Numbered from the stretch's first letter, positions 46,901 through 58,759 are shown. The stretch: DNA of 64,000 bases from Pachyseris speciosa (GCA_016490735.1 JAEMWC010000378.1:582001-646000); one strand, 5' to 3'. Notes: generated by a model not told the origin, from the letters alone. Made by a program: numbers and translations.

Positions 46901-49900
46901 GAGTAGAGTTTGTGTGCACTCGAGATTTTTTTTTTGCTAATAGAAAGAAGCACATGCTCACATACCTATAATGTATTAGCTTGAGTAAACACAGTTATGG
47001 CCAGCAAAGCCAAATGTATTAGGTCTGAAAATGAGATGGTCTGTTCTAAGTTAATACCTTTTTGTATTCAGTAATATAATACTAGTACACGTACATCACA
47101 CATGGTCCCAGCTAGAGAATTCATAGTCCTTGCAAATTGTGTAGCATTTATGCACCTATCAATTGAAATTTCGTTCCCCCCACCCCCAGGTCAAGGTGGG
47201 GGGGGGGGAACAAAGGCTGTTTGATCAATTTTGACAGTATGTTTTGCACTAGAGGGGTGGGGCTTTCTCAAGATTTATCATGTTCAATTTTCCTCTTACA
47301 GGACTGTAGGTGGGGGTTTACAAGTTTATTGAGTGCCCCAGTAGGGTGGGGGTTTATCACCATTTTATTTGACATGAAGTCAATTGATAAGTGCATTACA
47401 GATTGTAATAATTTGCTTGAATTTCTTTGAACAGCCCAGTGAATCTCCAAAACGTCATTTGGGATTATGTAAGAAGTATGGAAAGATATTTGGGTATGTT
47501 ATCACTTGTCAGATCAGTTTTTGTTGCTACTTAAACCATTTCAGTTTAACCTTGATTAATTGCCAAAATAATTTGTGCTAAACTTTAATTCAACTCACTC
47601 TTTTTTTTTTTTTTCAGAATTTATGTTTTCCGTGAACCTTTCCTCATGGTGGCCGATCCAGACATGATCAAAGAGATTCTCATCAAAGAATTTCCAAAGT
47701 TCCATGATCGAAAGGTAATTATTTATAAATACGTAAGCTGACTTTATAGTAAGATGGACTATTTGTAGTGTGAATGGTGTGTGCGTGAATGAACTGTGTG
47801 TATTTTTTGTGAAGTGCGAGAAAAGCCACAGTAGTATTTTATGACAAACCACTCTTTGAAAAAATGAATTTGTAGTCGTCAACTATGCTCTTCATACGGT
47901 CGCTCATAAGGGAGTACGGTCGCTCATAAGGGACTCATCGATCTTTACTAACTAATTACTAACTTGCGATCGCAACTTACTAACTTGCGACAGCATGTTA
48001 CTAACTTGGGATCGCAACTAAGATGCGATCGCAAATTACTAACTTGCGATCGCAGCTTATAACTTGCGATCACAACATGTTAATTGCGTCAAGTGTTTTG
48101 GGCATGCGTGTTTTAAATCAGTGGACAAAGATGGTTGGTAGCGACCTCCATGAGGGTTTTTTTCCTGATCACTCTCTTCATTTTAAAGTTTCGGATAGCT
48201 GGGGGCTAAACTTCAAAATACCCGTCTACTAATATAATCCTCAACACATCTTGCTATACCCCGGCCCGCGGTCAGCAGTCAGTTGTCAAATCTCAAATCA
48301 GTCAGTCTCAAATCTATCTAGCCGAGCACAGATGTTCTACTAATTAGGGAGACTAAATCAAATCAACTCCAAATAAATCAAATCGAATCAAATGTTGGTT
48401 TTGAGGGGAAAACCGGAGTACCCGGAGAAAAACCTCTCGGAGCAGAGTAGAGAACCAACACACTCAGCCCACTTATGACTCCGAGTCCGGGAATCGAACC
48501 CGGGACACATTGGTGGAATACGAGTGCTCTCACCACTGCGCCAACCGTGCTCCCCAAAGAAAAACCATATTGCGTCGGCCGGCAATCGAACCCAGGTCAA
48601 CTGCTTGGGAGGCAGCTCTATGCTCGCCACTATACCACCGACGCCAAAAAAGGTACATTGACGAAATGACAGTTTAATGGTATAACCAAACACCCGAACC
48701 GCCTAGAATTCCATTGTTCTATACCCTGACAAAAATTCACAAACCGACTTTGCCCGGCAGGCCTATCATTTCTGGCTGTGATGGCCCAACAGAACGCCTA
48801 TCATTCGTGGACAAACTATGTGTCCCTTATGACGCGCAGTATCTTACACTAAGCTTTAAGCTTTACAAGACTGGCTTGTAGGAGAAAGGTCATTAAACTA
48901 AGTTTTGATGAATGTAACAAACATGTATCCTGCAAGCTGTTAGGATATAAAATGTGCATGCGCATAATGAGAGAAATGATATATAATTTAACCAAGCCTA
49001 AAAGCAGAGCTCCACAATTATTTATTCCATTATATTTTCTTTTTTAAACTGGAATTTACATAAGGCTGCTTATCGCATGAACCGTTCGGTCCCGCTGACG
49101 CAATGTTACAGACGGTGGTATGTAAACGTGATGTGTCTGAGCCGTTCCGGAAAATGCCGTCCGAACCCACTTGAGCAACTTCGCGTGGTTTTCCTTCAAC
49201 TAACTTTGTGAAAAAAAAAAAACATTCAAGAAAAAGATGCCGATACCAATAAAGTTTCTTTTCTTGTTGTATTCATTTTGTCATTTTATTTTTCAAAAAC
49301 GTAATTGGACGACATTCGATTTCCCGCCGAAAAGAATGGGTTGCCCATACGATTTCCCGCCAAAAAGCGGAGTGTAGCCTTTTCATTGGCTTACAAGGAA
49401 GGTTTCCATACTTTCTTACCAATGGTGCTCCGCGTGCGCGCCTTCTCAGTTCGCGGAGCTCTCTTTGTGTTGAGTCCGGCCCGTTTTGTTCAAAGCAGAG
49501 AACTTTATCACGCGGATTAAAGTCACTATTCAGCGCCGGGTTATTCTGTAAGCTACAGTGATTTTGTTCACTGGTTACTGCGTCAAATGTATACTGTTTG
49601 AGCAAATGGGGCCTGGTAAATTATTAGTCATTCATACAGGCCTACTTGGTAAAAGGAAATCCGAGTTATTTCTACAGGAGTGGAACCCTTTGCAATTTCC
49701 AAAGACTAGTTCTGATGCTCTATATCACTGAGACATTTGTGAACTGGGTCATATAAAGTAAGTTTAGGTGACAAACTCTTGCCTACTGCTGACATTCAGT
49801 TTTTTTTTTTTTTTCAGCCCTTAGCCGATATCCCCAAGCCGTACGATCGAATGTTAAGTATCGTTCGTGGTCAGAAATGGAAAGACATACGTAGCACTTT

Positions 49901-51094
49901 GTCACCAACCTTCAGTGCATCAAAAATGAGGCAGGCAAGTATTGACGTTCGGCCAGGAAAATGAATAGATATTATTTGGCGTCACTTTCCGAGAGTTACA
50001 ATGAACTGAAAGTTATTGACAAAAGGAGAGCAGTGATTATGAAAGTAGTGGTGTAGTCTGCTTTATGAAGCGTTTCCATTGCCAGTTGATGACTGCCGTG
50101 GACTGCCCAACCAGATGCTTCCACATGATCTTCATTTGTGGATCAGGGGCTTGAATTAAGCTCCACGTGGAATAAATGGCAGAGATAAGCAGTACTTTTA
50201 CTTCAAGTTGCTCAATCTCGGCATCGCAAATAGAAAGGCATTTCCTTGGAGATCGTATGCAGCTTTAGTAATGACTAGCTCTAAATTCTGCTTTCCCTAG
50301 CGAACTTTTGCGTCACATGAGCATTCAAGACAGCGGATAGGTATAGCGCTAGCCTTTTGCCTCATCAGGGTCCAAAATAACGTCACTATATATGTGATTT
50401 GGTGTTTTAGATGCTTCCCTTTATGAATGAAGCACTCGACACTTTATTGGAAAAAGCGGACAGGATTTCCAAGACAGGAGAGATTGTTGATTTTCACAGG
50501 TTGGTGAATTGTAAATCACATTCGGTTTTGGTAACAATACAAAAACAAAAACAAGCAAACGGTCACGTGGTAGTTCGAATGTCGCCTGCCCTGCATTAGC
50601 TATGTCGAGAGCTGTACTCCCTAGCAGTTTTGTTTTCAAAGTTACATCCTTAAAACTGCATACGACGTCAGAACGTTAATGTAAAATAACATTGTGACTA
50701 ATCAAAGCACAACTCGACTGATGTGAGTAAGCATATCACACATCTACAACTCGACTGAAATGGTAGTACATTATAGCACCAAAATAGTCTACTTCTGGGG
50801 GTGCCCTTGTAATTGGTTAATAGTCCTAAAACATGGATTTATAAGAATGTTTCTGTTGCTTATAACTTTCAAATTTTTGACGAATGTTATTAATTTGTTT
50901 CTCAGGTGGCTTCAGAGTCTTACCATGGAAGTGATTTTATCAACAGCATTTGGAGTCAAAGCAGAAACACAAACTGTTGAAAACGATCCCATCACTGAAA
51001 AGGCCAAGAAGGCAATGGCTCCAAACCCATTTGTTGGATTTATGTGTAAGGGTTTTTTATAACACTGTATAACATATCTAGAGGAACTGAGCAC

Positions 51095-51148
<54 letters not shown>

Positions 51149-54100
51149 CCATCATCGTCATCGTCATCATCACCACCATCATCGTCATCGTCATCGTCAT
51201 CATCATCATCATCATCATCACCACCACCATCATCATCCTCCTTACCATCATCATCATCGTCGTCGTCGTCGCCATCACCGTCACCATCGTTGCAATCACC
51301 TTAACTCTTCTCATCAGCACCACCGTCATCAGCATCGCTGTCATATTCATTACCAAAATCATCCGTCATAACCGTTATCATTAATTATTATTTATACCTA
51401 GGATGTTTTTTTTTTTCTTTTCCAGTGATGTTACCATTTGGAAACCGCCTTTTGAAGTATTTCCCAGACCCATTCAACTTTAAAGAGATTAGCTCCATAG
51501 CAGCAAATATAATCACTGAGAGGACGAAATCAAATGGCCACAGAAAAACGCACGTAAGTTTAATTATCATATAACTGTCAGATAAACACGGGATTCAAAT
51601 CTGGTGCCGGTATTTTAAACATCTTTAATAGATGATCATGGATTTAGTTTGAATAGATCCCAAAGGGTAGAACTGAATTGCTTTGAGGCTCTTTTGAGTT
51701 AATAAACCAGAAACGTCTCGGCGATAATGGATCTGCTACCTACCTACCTACCTACCTACCTACCTACCTACCTACCTACCTACCTACCTACGTGCCTACT
51801 TACCTACCGACCAACCGACCGACCGACCGACCGGAATCGGACATCTCTCGTAAGCAGACACTAAGGCCCTGGTGATTTCTGCACCTAACAAAGGCGGCCT
51901 GTATTTATTACCTCCTGAAAGCGTCCCAAGTGTGTCCGAGGTGTGACTCCATGCTGGTGCAAGAGTTTGCTGTCCGCTCAAGTTTGATAATTGTTCTTGA
52001 TTGGATTCTTTTCCTCATTTCACCTCACTTTGCGCGTTTGCGACTCATGCATTTGCTGTTGACTGAATAGGACCTAGCTTCTAATCGTCGCATGCTTCAG
52101 ACTTTGATCCCGACATTTTTCGAGGATATTTACATTCGAAACGTCCTTAGAACGTACCTTCAGTGCTTTTGCTACAAAATGTGATTGCAACTGCAACAAT
52201 TTTTATGGCAGTGAGTTGTTGCAAATAGAAAAAGAGAAACAAGTTTCATCCACGATTTTCCGTCAGTTATATTAAAATATACCTAGTGGGCATAGCGTGT
52301 CACGCTATATTTATGTCTTTCGTTTTCAGAAGAAAGACTTGCTGCAATTGATGCTCGACGCAAAAGAAGAAACAGGAGGAGAGAAAATTGACAATGAAGA
52401 TATCCAAGCTCAAAGCCTTATGTTCCTTCTTGCTGGATATGAAACGTCCAGTACCACTCTTGCGTTTGTCTGTTATCATCTCGCCCTTGATACGCATGTC
52501 CAGGACAAACTGAGGGACGAGATTGACCGCATGTGGTGTGATAATGAGGTGGGTCTCGTTAAACGTTCTGCTTGTAAAACATTTTGCTTTCACCACTGAA
52601 AGATTAACAAGGAATTTTAGAGACGTTTCTTGTGAAACGTTTAACATTGCGATGAAATTTTCACAAGCAAGTTGTGACAAACAAACACAAGTGAATTCTA
52701 CGCTGTGGGTAGATAGGTAGATAGTTTACTGAATTCAATACATAGCAGCCGAAGGGCTGAACTGCGTATTTACAAACTAATTAATTAGATACTATAAATA
52801 CAATTTAAGATTAGCAAAATGAATAATATATAAAATGTCAATTAAAAACATAAATAAATATTAGATTACTAGTATTCTGTTTGAACGTACCAAGACCGTG
52901 ACTTTTTCAATAGCTGAATTTGTATCTTCCTGTACAAAAGAGGAATCTTCTCGAAGTTAAGGTTTCAAATTCATGAATAAAAGGGGGTCACATGAGTGGT
53001 TTCTAAAAAAGCATGGTGCTGCGTCGGTGGGGAAGTGGAACTCGAAAATATGGTTTATCAACTTTTGAATCTCTTTACGGTCGCCATTTTACGGTGGCCA
53101 AATTACGGTGGCCAATTTATCGTTTATCAACTCTGTTGATGAAACCAAATTTTGAATTCGTGTTTCTATTTCTTGGATTGTTTTTTTTTTCATATCCCTA
53201 GGATTCCCCGTCGTACGACATTCTCCCCAAAATGGATTACCTGGACATGGTTATCAACGAAGCACTTAGAATGTACCCCCAGGATTTGTGTAAGTAAAGA
53301 TACGCGCGGTATTTGTATAACAAAAACTCTGATTGTTTAGAATAACATGCGATAGTTTAATTTTCAGCACTAGATGGTTGTCAAGTTAAAATCCCCGTTT
53401 AAAGGCCTCCTTGTTTTACCTCATGGGATAAAGCAGTTTTGAAGTCGTAGTTTGTCTGTTCAGGAACCCTTGCTAGAGAACTTACTTGTAATCTGGAAGT
53501 TCGCAGTGCGAAATATCATTACCAGTGATACCTTTACTACTATGTCACGTCCGCCTTTCCACTGGTCCTTCATTTCATTGCCCTAAGGGTGCTTGTCATT
53601 TTGATTGCGCTTTTTTGCCTCAGGCTTCAGAGAGATTGTAACGAGGCCTGCACTATCAAAGGAGTGGACATACCTAAAGGATTACCGATCATGATTCCAG
53701 TCTATGCAATCCATCATGACCCGGAGATTTGGACAGAACCGGAAAAGTTTGATCCAGATAGGTGAGCCTGATTCCTTCTACACGTATAGCGAGTAAACAT
53801 GCGTGATCTGCTGTCCCCTTTGAATGTATATTGCGAGTTTCAGTGAGAGGGACGGCAACCGCAACGAGAACGCCACAAAACAATCATGCGTAAAAACAAT
53901 GGCTCTGCACGTGCGTTATACATTTAGAAGCGTTTTCTTTTCCTTCCTCTCCAAACCAGTAACGTGGAATGACCAAATGTAAGGTTTTGTGGGTAAGTGA
54001 ACGTTGAAATAGATGGTGAATTATTCATTGACCTTCTACGAAACAGCTGTATATGTATATGTAGGTAAAACCTTACCTTTAAGTGAACTTCAAATCTGTT

Positions 54101-55800
54101 CCTACCAATTTATTTCCTGTATGGTTCGCACAAGTTGAACCGGCGACATGACAATCGTTTTTGTTGGCGTTGGGGTTGCCGTCATCGTTGCTTGAGCTTC
54201 CCAGTATCAATGAAGTTGAACGACTCATACATAATGAATTTATGGTCGCGGTGATTTACAGATACGAGACTGAGGAGACCCAGTCTGGTGATCCAACCGG
54301 TTGTTAAACATAGCCGAGTTGTTAGCACTAATCCTGAATTAAATGTGATCAAAACCAATAGCTTGCCGTAGCAGATAACCTGTTGAGTCTCAAATCCCGT
54401 ACGCACCCAACCATTGACTCAACCTGGCGAGATTTTTTTTTCATTGATTCGCTTCATTCCTTTCTTCCTCTGCCCCGGGTTTTATTCTTCATTTATTTTC
54501 TTTCCCTTTCGTTCCATTTTTTTTTTCAGGTTCACTGAAGCCGAAAAAGCCAAGCGTCACCCTTACACATTCATGCCGTTTGGTCATGGTCCTCACAACT
54601 GTGTCGGCATGAGATTTGCTTTGCTGGAAGTCAAACTGACAATTGTTAAACTATTGAAGAAGTACAAGTTAGAACGCACCGAGAAAACAGCGGTGAGTTT
54701 GATAACTTGAAAGTGCGCAATTCAGAAGCTTCATGAGGAGATGTGTACACAAAACGAGTCGTTGCTACGGAATCAATTATAGTAATCAACAATGACATTG
54801 AAAATGTCGATGGCAATGACAGTGATTATAATTAATAATTAGAATCAGAATAAGAAGTTGAATATCAACGAGAAATCATTTTGCGAAACATATATTTAAA
54901 AATCTCGCACATTCGCGTTTAATTTGTTAATTTGTTTGTTTGTTTGTTTGTTTGTTTAATTGTTTGGGTTTTTTTATTCTCCTGTTGTAAGTTTGGTTGA
55001 AAGTTAAGTGTATGAGTGTTTACATATGGGCTTTGACCATCCCAAGCGTGGGAAATTTCACGTGAGCCAGTCACTATTGGTTTGGGTTTTGCTTCACATT
55101 GAGTGGGACGAGTTTTGTCAACCAATCACAGAGAAAAGAATTGCAAAACCAACGCAAACGAAAATTGCTTTCAACGCTCCATTAATTTACTGCCCGAGGG
55201 AAGTGCCATTCTTTTCTAAAATGGGAATGATGAACCATTATACCACATATAATATATCATTTTAAAGGTATTTTCTGGGGTATGCTATAAATGCACCAGT
55301 AGGTGTGGAGGAGGCCATTGAAAAAACTGAGAAGTGTCCAAAGTGAAAAGTAAAACAAACAAACAAACAAACAAACGTTAAAATTTGTTGTTTGCCTGAT
55401 TGTTGTGAGGTTGACCAAACAAGTAACAAGACAAAAAGTTCCAGCAGTTACAGGGGTAGTAAATTATGTTTGAGGGGGCCATGATTTTACGCCTTCAATG
55501 TGTAGATCTTTCAATGGTCTTCTGGTTGTTAAAAGTTCAGAAAAGTGATTAAATATTGAGCATGTAATGGCATCTTGTGCCATATGGCGTTCTCCGGCAT
55601 TCGCGCACAGTTTTTATCAGCACATATAGATTGAACTTGAACTTGGTTAGAGCTTTATTTTATCTGGCTGAAAGACATCTCGGCATGACATCATTAAATA
55701 TTGTTTCCGTTCTTTGCAGGTTCCCATAGGGTTCTCAGTTGGTAGTGTCCTTACTTGTTCTCAAGGAAAAGTCATGCTGAGGCTGAAACTGCGCGAGTAA
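43943..55800 (+). CDS. Cytochrome P450, CYP3 clan, 13 coding exons, with a one-base frame break in exon 10
   Basis: Heme monooxygenase anchored in the ER. Exons: 43943-44034, 45636-45735, 47435-47493, 47618-47714, 49818-49934, 50411-50499, 50906-51045, 51426-51553, 52330-52548, 53202-53289, 53624-53761, 54530-54692, 55720-55800. The length is 1511 nt, one short of 504 codons. N-terminal anchor WVTLLVGLLIILLIY, then KKLGIPGPTPFPFIGN (CYP3/CYP5 type). I-helix AGYETS (309-314), ExxR as EALR (367-370), FDPDRF, and heme loop FGHGPHNCVG with Cys about 447. All phases agree except exon 10 to 11. As written, translation meets TGA at 53692-53694 before the heme cysteine. Intron 5 has a GC donor. Substrate unknown. 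Confidence 0.88.
44035..47434 (+). other. P450 introns 1 and 2, content
   Basis: Intron 1 (44035-45635) has a C-run at 44809-44828 and no other feature. Intron 2 (45736-47434) has C-rich and G-rich tracts at 46796-46826 and 47177-47209; the latter pair CCCCCCACCCC and GTGGGGGGGGGG are inverted about 20 bases apart. No nested gene. Confidence 0.5.
47890..48083. repeat. Minisatellite containing GCGATCGC in P450 intron 4
   Basis: First a pair of TACGGTCGCTCATAAGGGA copies (47890-47935), then about six variants of TTACTAACTTGCGATCGCAA with substitutions. Several units contain the self-complementary octamer GCGATCGC. Confidence 0.75.
48316..48558 (-). mobile_element. tRNA-derived SINE, minus-strand copy (P450 intron 4)
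   Basis: Same family as 24813. GCCGAGCACAGATG end, AATCAAATCAA stretch, CTCTCGGAGCAGAGTAGAG, inverted B box GGGAATCGAACCCGGG and inverted A box. Confidence 0.8.
48571..48644 (-). tRNA. tRNA-Gly (CCC), possibly a pseudogene
   Basis: Minus strand. The seven-pair acceptor stem GCGTCGG/CCGACGC is perfect, with discriminator A. D-arm GGTGGTATAGTGGCGAGC, anticodon arm CTGC-CTCCCAA-GCAG (anticodon CCC) and T-loop TTCGATT. Two defects: an AG duplicate adds two bases between D-arm and anticodon stem, and one T-stem pair is G-G. A T5 run (48560-48564 on plus) follows as a Pol III terminator. It sits 12 bases from a SINE. Confidence 0.6.
48693..48821 (+). pseudogene. Penelope-like reverse transcriptase fragment
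   Basis: Plus-strand reading RIPLFYTLTKIHKPTLPGRP then IISGCDGPTERLSFVDKL: the RT block KIHKP...GRPI...PTE typical of Penelope-like elements. Only about 43 residues remain, in P450 intron 4. Confidence 0.65.
49935..49936 (+). other. GC splice donor of P450 intron 5
   Basis: Exon 5 ends KMRQ at 49934 and is followed by GCAAGT; exon 6 starts MLPF at 50411 after TTTTAG. The codon phases and the family alignment across KMRQ-MLPF need this donor. The context CAG|GCAAGT is the usual strong GC donor form. Confidence 0.8.
51094..51300. repeat. (CAT)n/(CGT)-variant array in P450 intron 7
   Basis: Trinucleotide array with CAT, CAC and CGT variants. The methionine-rich minus-strand frame is an artefact. 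Confidence 0.9.
51736..51833. repeat. (CTAC)n and (CCGA)n arrays in P450 intron 8
   Basis: About 14 CTAC units followed by a shorter CCGA run, with intermediate variants, so one seems derived from the other. Confidence 0.85.
52703..53000 (-). mobile_element. Probable LINE 3' end in P450 intron 9
   Basis: TTTACTGAATTCAATACATAGCAGCCGAAGG resembles the terminal part of a minus-strand LINE (short form: GAATTCAATACATAGC), next to a GTAGATAG-type repeat. No coding frame. Weak. Confidence 0.3.
53276..53280 (+). other. Site of the P450 frame break (five-C run)
   Basis: ATGTACCCCCAGGATTTGT|GTAAGT: with five Cs, exon 10 ends in phase 1, while exon 11 needs phase 2. One more C would give RMYPPGFV, the usual K-helix continuation, and a 503-residue protein. 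Either an assembly/sequencing error or a real inactivating deletion. Confidence 0.75.
53845..54200 (+). repeat. Dispersed repeat family copy (P450 intron 11)
   Basis: Third copy of the 5243/30950 family: AGAACGCCACAAAACAAT, ATGGCTCTGCACGTGC and a GTTGCCGTCATCGTTGC end. Confidence 0.55.
54927..54958. repeat. (GTTT)n microsatellite, P450 intron 12
   Basis: About six GTTT units. A related (AAAC)n run is at 55353-55375. Confidence 0.8.
55060..55180. mobile_element. Diverged relative of the 17528-17810 MITE
   Basis: Reverse complement shows GAGCGTTGAAAGCAATTTTC, GCGTTGGTTTTGCAATTC and TGTGATTGGT in the same order as the left half of that element. Confidence 0.4.
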
Positions 55801-57353
55801 GACAAGAGCGAATAGGAGTTATTATCGTATTTTTCCAGACTGAATACCTTAAGTAAGAACCACAAAAACTTGCTAGTTTTATACACAGCACTATATACGC
55901 AGAGACGATGCGTAAATGTAGCGAATAGAGCCCTTCAGGCGAGTGGTTTAGTGGACGTTAGTGCCCAACAACCCGTAGCTGACAGATCTCAGGAAAATGA
56001 ACATTTCGCCACGGTGAAGCAAAGACTTGAGGGTAACTGGAAGATTTTGAGGAGAACTCTCCAACCGGCAGTATGTTTATTTTGTAACCCTCCGATAGCT
56101 GTTCTAGACGTGCTCACTTTTTTGCGGAAAGAGAAAGTTATGGTGTGATTAGGCGAATTTAAATGAAGCCTCACCGGCTTGTTCACTCGATGTCTTACTT
56201 TGTATAGGATTAAAAAGTGGAAGGCGAAGGCATAAAAAGTGACTCTCTTTGTTTTAGTCTTCGTCGTCGACATAATTTGACGACAGATATCATGTCGCAC
56301 AACGGTTATCGGTTGACAATAGCTGTTCGTGATTTGTTTTGTGCGGTGAGAGCACGCGGAAATAAATTTGTGGATTATAAAATTGTTGATGAGTAAGCTG
56401 CTTTGGATAATGATAAACATAGCAAGAACGCAAAATCTCTCTAAAAAACATAGCTTTCGTCGTAGTTGTGCATCTTGCGGAATCTATTTCACAAAATCGA
56501 TATGTAAAGAGAAGGGAAAAATTAAATACTGAAGAAGAGGGTAATTTCTTTTTCAGTTTAAAACGGTGCTCCTTTCTGTTTCAAATGAGGTGGTGATGGT
56601 TATTGCGTCATAACCTTGTTCATTTTGGGGATCTAAAGCTGATGGCTGTACATTACTCGCCAAAAATTTCGGACGATTTCAATTTCCAACAAAAAAAAGT
56701 GTCCGAAAATAAAACCGTTTGAAATTTTAAGCGCACAGTGTAAAACGTTTAAGTACTTTCTTGGGCGACGCCATTACAAATAGTCAAGGGCAACTGATAT
56801 ACATTATATAGCTAGAACTCGGATTACGCTTTGCTCGTTCTTTTTATCGCTGAAAAGAAAAAAACCCTTACTATTCTTTATGGAACGAACTCTAGTTGAC
56901 ACGTTACTCGAGATAACGGCTTTACAGAATTTGTGTTACTTCTCGTCGGTGTATCTGTAAAACTTTGAGGGTGCAGTAAAACTATCATTTTCACAGGTGT
57001 TTCAGTCCAATTCCTGTTTTGTAGGCGTAAGTTTTTTTGCAAGTTAAGTATTTTTGGGCAGAACGCCTGATAGCTATAACTTTGGACAGAGCTTCACCTC
57101 ATGTTGTTAGAACACAGGTTTGTTGCTATCAAAATCGCATCAGAAATTATCTTTAACATAATTAAAAAAATATCTTAATATTGAGAATTAGCTAGAACCA
57201 TTCCACAAGCCAGTAATGTTTGTAACTTTGTCTTGTTCAAAGGCTGCGAGTAGATAAGTATAATAATAAACTTAAGTTGGAAAAATGTCCCAGCAAGCAG
57301 TGTGTCTTGTTACTCATTAGTATGTGGAGTATGCACCTATAGAAAGATCACAT
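55801..57353. other. P450 3' UTR and intergenic
   Basis: AATAAA candidates at 56361-56366 and 57267 region. The 55870-56148 and 55989-56420 frames are unsupported. Nothing else recognised. Confidence 0.4.
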
Positions 57354-57535
57354 GATCAGTGGTCAGTGTTGTATTTCTTAATTGATCAGTGTTGTATTTC
57401 TTAATTCACTCACTCACTTTGGAGGTTTGGTTGGTTGCATCTTCAATATGTCTTAATGTGACTGCGTGATGCAGTTATGAGTCATATGCGCCATGATATG
57501 CCGTAATGTGACTACGTGATGTAGTTATGAGTCAT
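57354..57535. repeat. Two direct duplications side by side
   Basis: GATCAGTGTTGTATTTCTTA is doubled (57354-57405), then TAATGTGACTxCGTGATGxA with AGTTATGAGTCATA is doubled about 48 bp apart (57454-57535). Confidence 0.7.
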
Positions 57536-58170
57536 AAAATGGTTTTGTTATTTTTAAACACCAATTCTTTGATGGAACAATACTGTCACATTTTTTTTAT
57601 TTGTTTTGTTGAGCTTTCTATACAAAAAAAAGTCCCAATTATTTCTTAACAAGTTTCGATTATTTTTTATATAAGGTTACCATAGCAATAGTACAGCCTC
57701 TTAGAAAAACCCTTAATTTTGGCTTTATGTGCATGCCTGTAACTCAAAAACGAGTCCGGCAACCCCTATTTTTTTTATTATTGAATTGTAACCAGTATAT
57801 CAAGGTTCCTCTTTCTGCAAAGTTAAAAAAAACCCTGTACATTGCGTTCAGAGCCACCTTAATTTTTCAATAATTTTAAGTGGCTCTGAAACCAAAGTAC
57901 AGATGTTTTGAAAACTTTGCAGAAAGATGAATCCTCATATGCCGATTGCAATTCAATAATAAAAAGCAGTCGTTTTAGAGTTGAGTTAAGGGTGTTTCTA
58001 AGAGGCTGTACTGTTGCTATGGTAACTTTATATGTCAAAAAATATGATCACAACATGTTGATAAAAATTTGGAAATGTTTTGGTATCATTTTCAAGAAAT
58101 AAAACGAAGAATAATGGCATTGTCTAGCCACTAAAGAGTTGCCGGTGTTTAAAAATAACAAAACCATTTT
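57536..58170. mobile_element. Large fold-back element, about 635 bp
   Basis: Ends AAAATGGTTTTGTTATTTTT and AAAAATAACAAAACCATTTT are perfect inverses. Further in, GTACAGCCTCTTAGAAA is inverted as TTTCTAAGAGGCTGTAC, and the centre is GAGCCAC...GTGGCTC at 57851-57886. Arms of about 300 bp make it almost a full palindrome with indels. No convincing coding frame. Confidence 0.8.
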
Positions 58171-58208
58171 GAGCAACCTTAAATAGATTCTTCCTGCGGC
58201 AGAACCCC

Positions 58209-58431
58209 CAATCTCGTACCCAGAGTCCTCAGGCTCTTTGGCCAGCAGTTAGTCGCCAGGAGAGACTCTGGGATAATGAAAAAAAAAATCAAATTTTTCG
58301 ATTGGATGGCCCGTAATGGTTTCCATTGTTTTACTCCAGATTTTCTGGGAAAATGGCGGTCCATTATCCCAGAGTCTCTCCGGGCGTCCACCCGCTGACC
58401 AAACAGCCCGAGGACTCTGGGTACGAGATTG
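58209..58431. mobile_element. Palindromic MITE
   Basis: 223 bp with arms of about 70 bp: CAATCTCGTACCCAGAGTCC at left, GGACTCTGGGTACGAGATTG at right, then an inner pair GAGAGACTCTGGGATAATG/CATTATCCCAGAGTCTC around an A/T-rich centre. Confidence 0.8.
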
Positions 58432-58573
58432 ATACTCTGGTCAGCGTGGTGACAGTGACAGTGATAAGCAGGTTGGACTGTAGCCGACATCCTTACTCTC
58501 ACGTCAAAGCGCCGTTATGCTCTGTGCCCTTTGGAGAGTTACGTTCCTGCCACAAGACATCATTAACATAGCT

Positions 58574-58742
58574 TGTTCCACTTTCTCGGATATTTGGGAC
58601 AAGTGAGAACAAGCCGCGAAGAAAATTTAGCGGTGCTGGGGAGGAAAGAGATTTCGCCCCCTCCCCTAGTCCCCGCTCGTTTTTTTCTCTTCCCTCATCC
58701 AAATTTGTTTCGCTACTCGCAACTACTCTGAGATCCTGGAAC
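58574..58742. mobile_element. MITE, GTTCCAGG family, second copy
   Basis: Left GTTCCACTTTCTCGGATATT, right ATCCTGGAAC region; shares GCGAAGAAAATTTAGC with 32248-32357. Confidence 0.5.
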
Positions 58743-58759
58743 AGACTGTCATCGCCATG

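Noticed and set aside
47890..48083. CRISPR-like array
   Set aside because: Units are contiguous and diverged without unique spacers, and the genome is eukaryotic; it is a minisatellite.
51078..51362. Methionine-rich 94-residue minus-strand frame
   Set aside because: Translation of the CAT trinucleotide array in a P450 intron.
55870..56148. 92-residue frame in the P450 3' region
   Set aside because: No recognisable motif, low complexity of evidence, and a longer antisense frame overlaps; probably 3' UTR.
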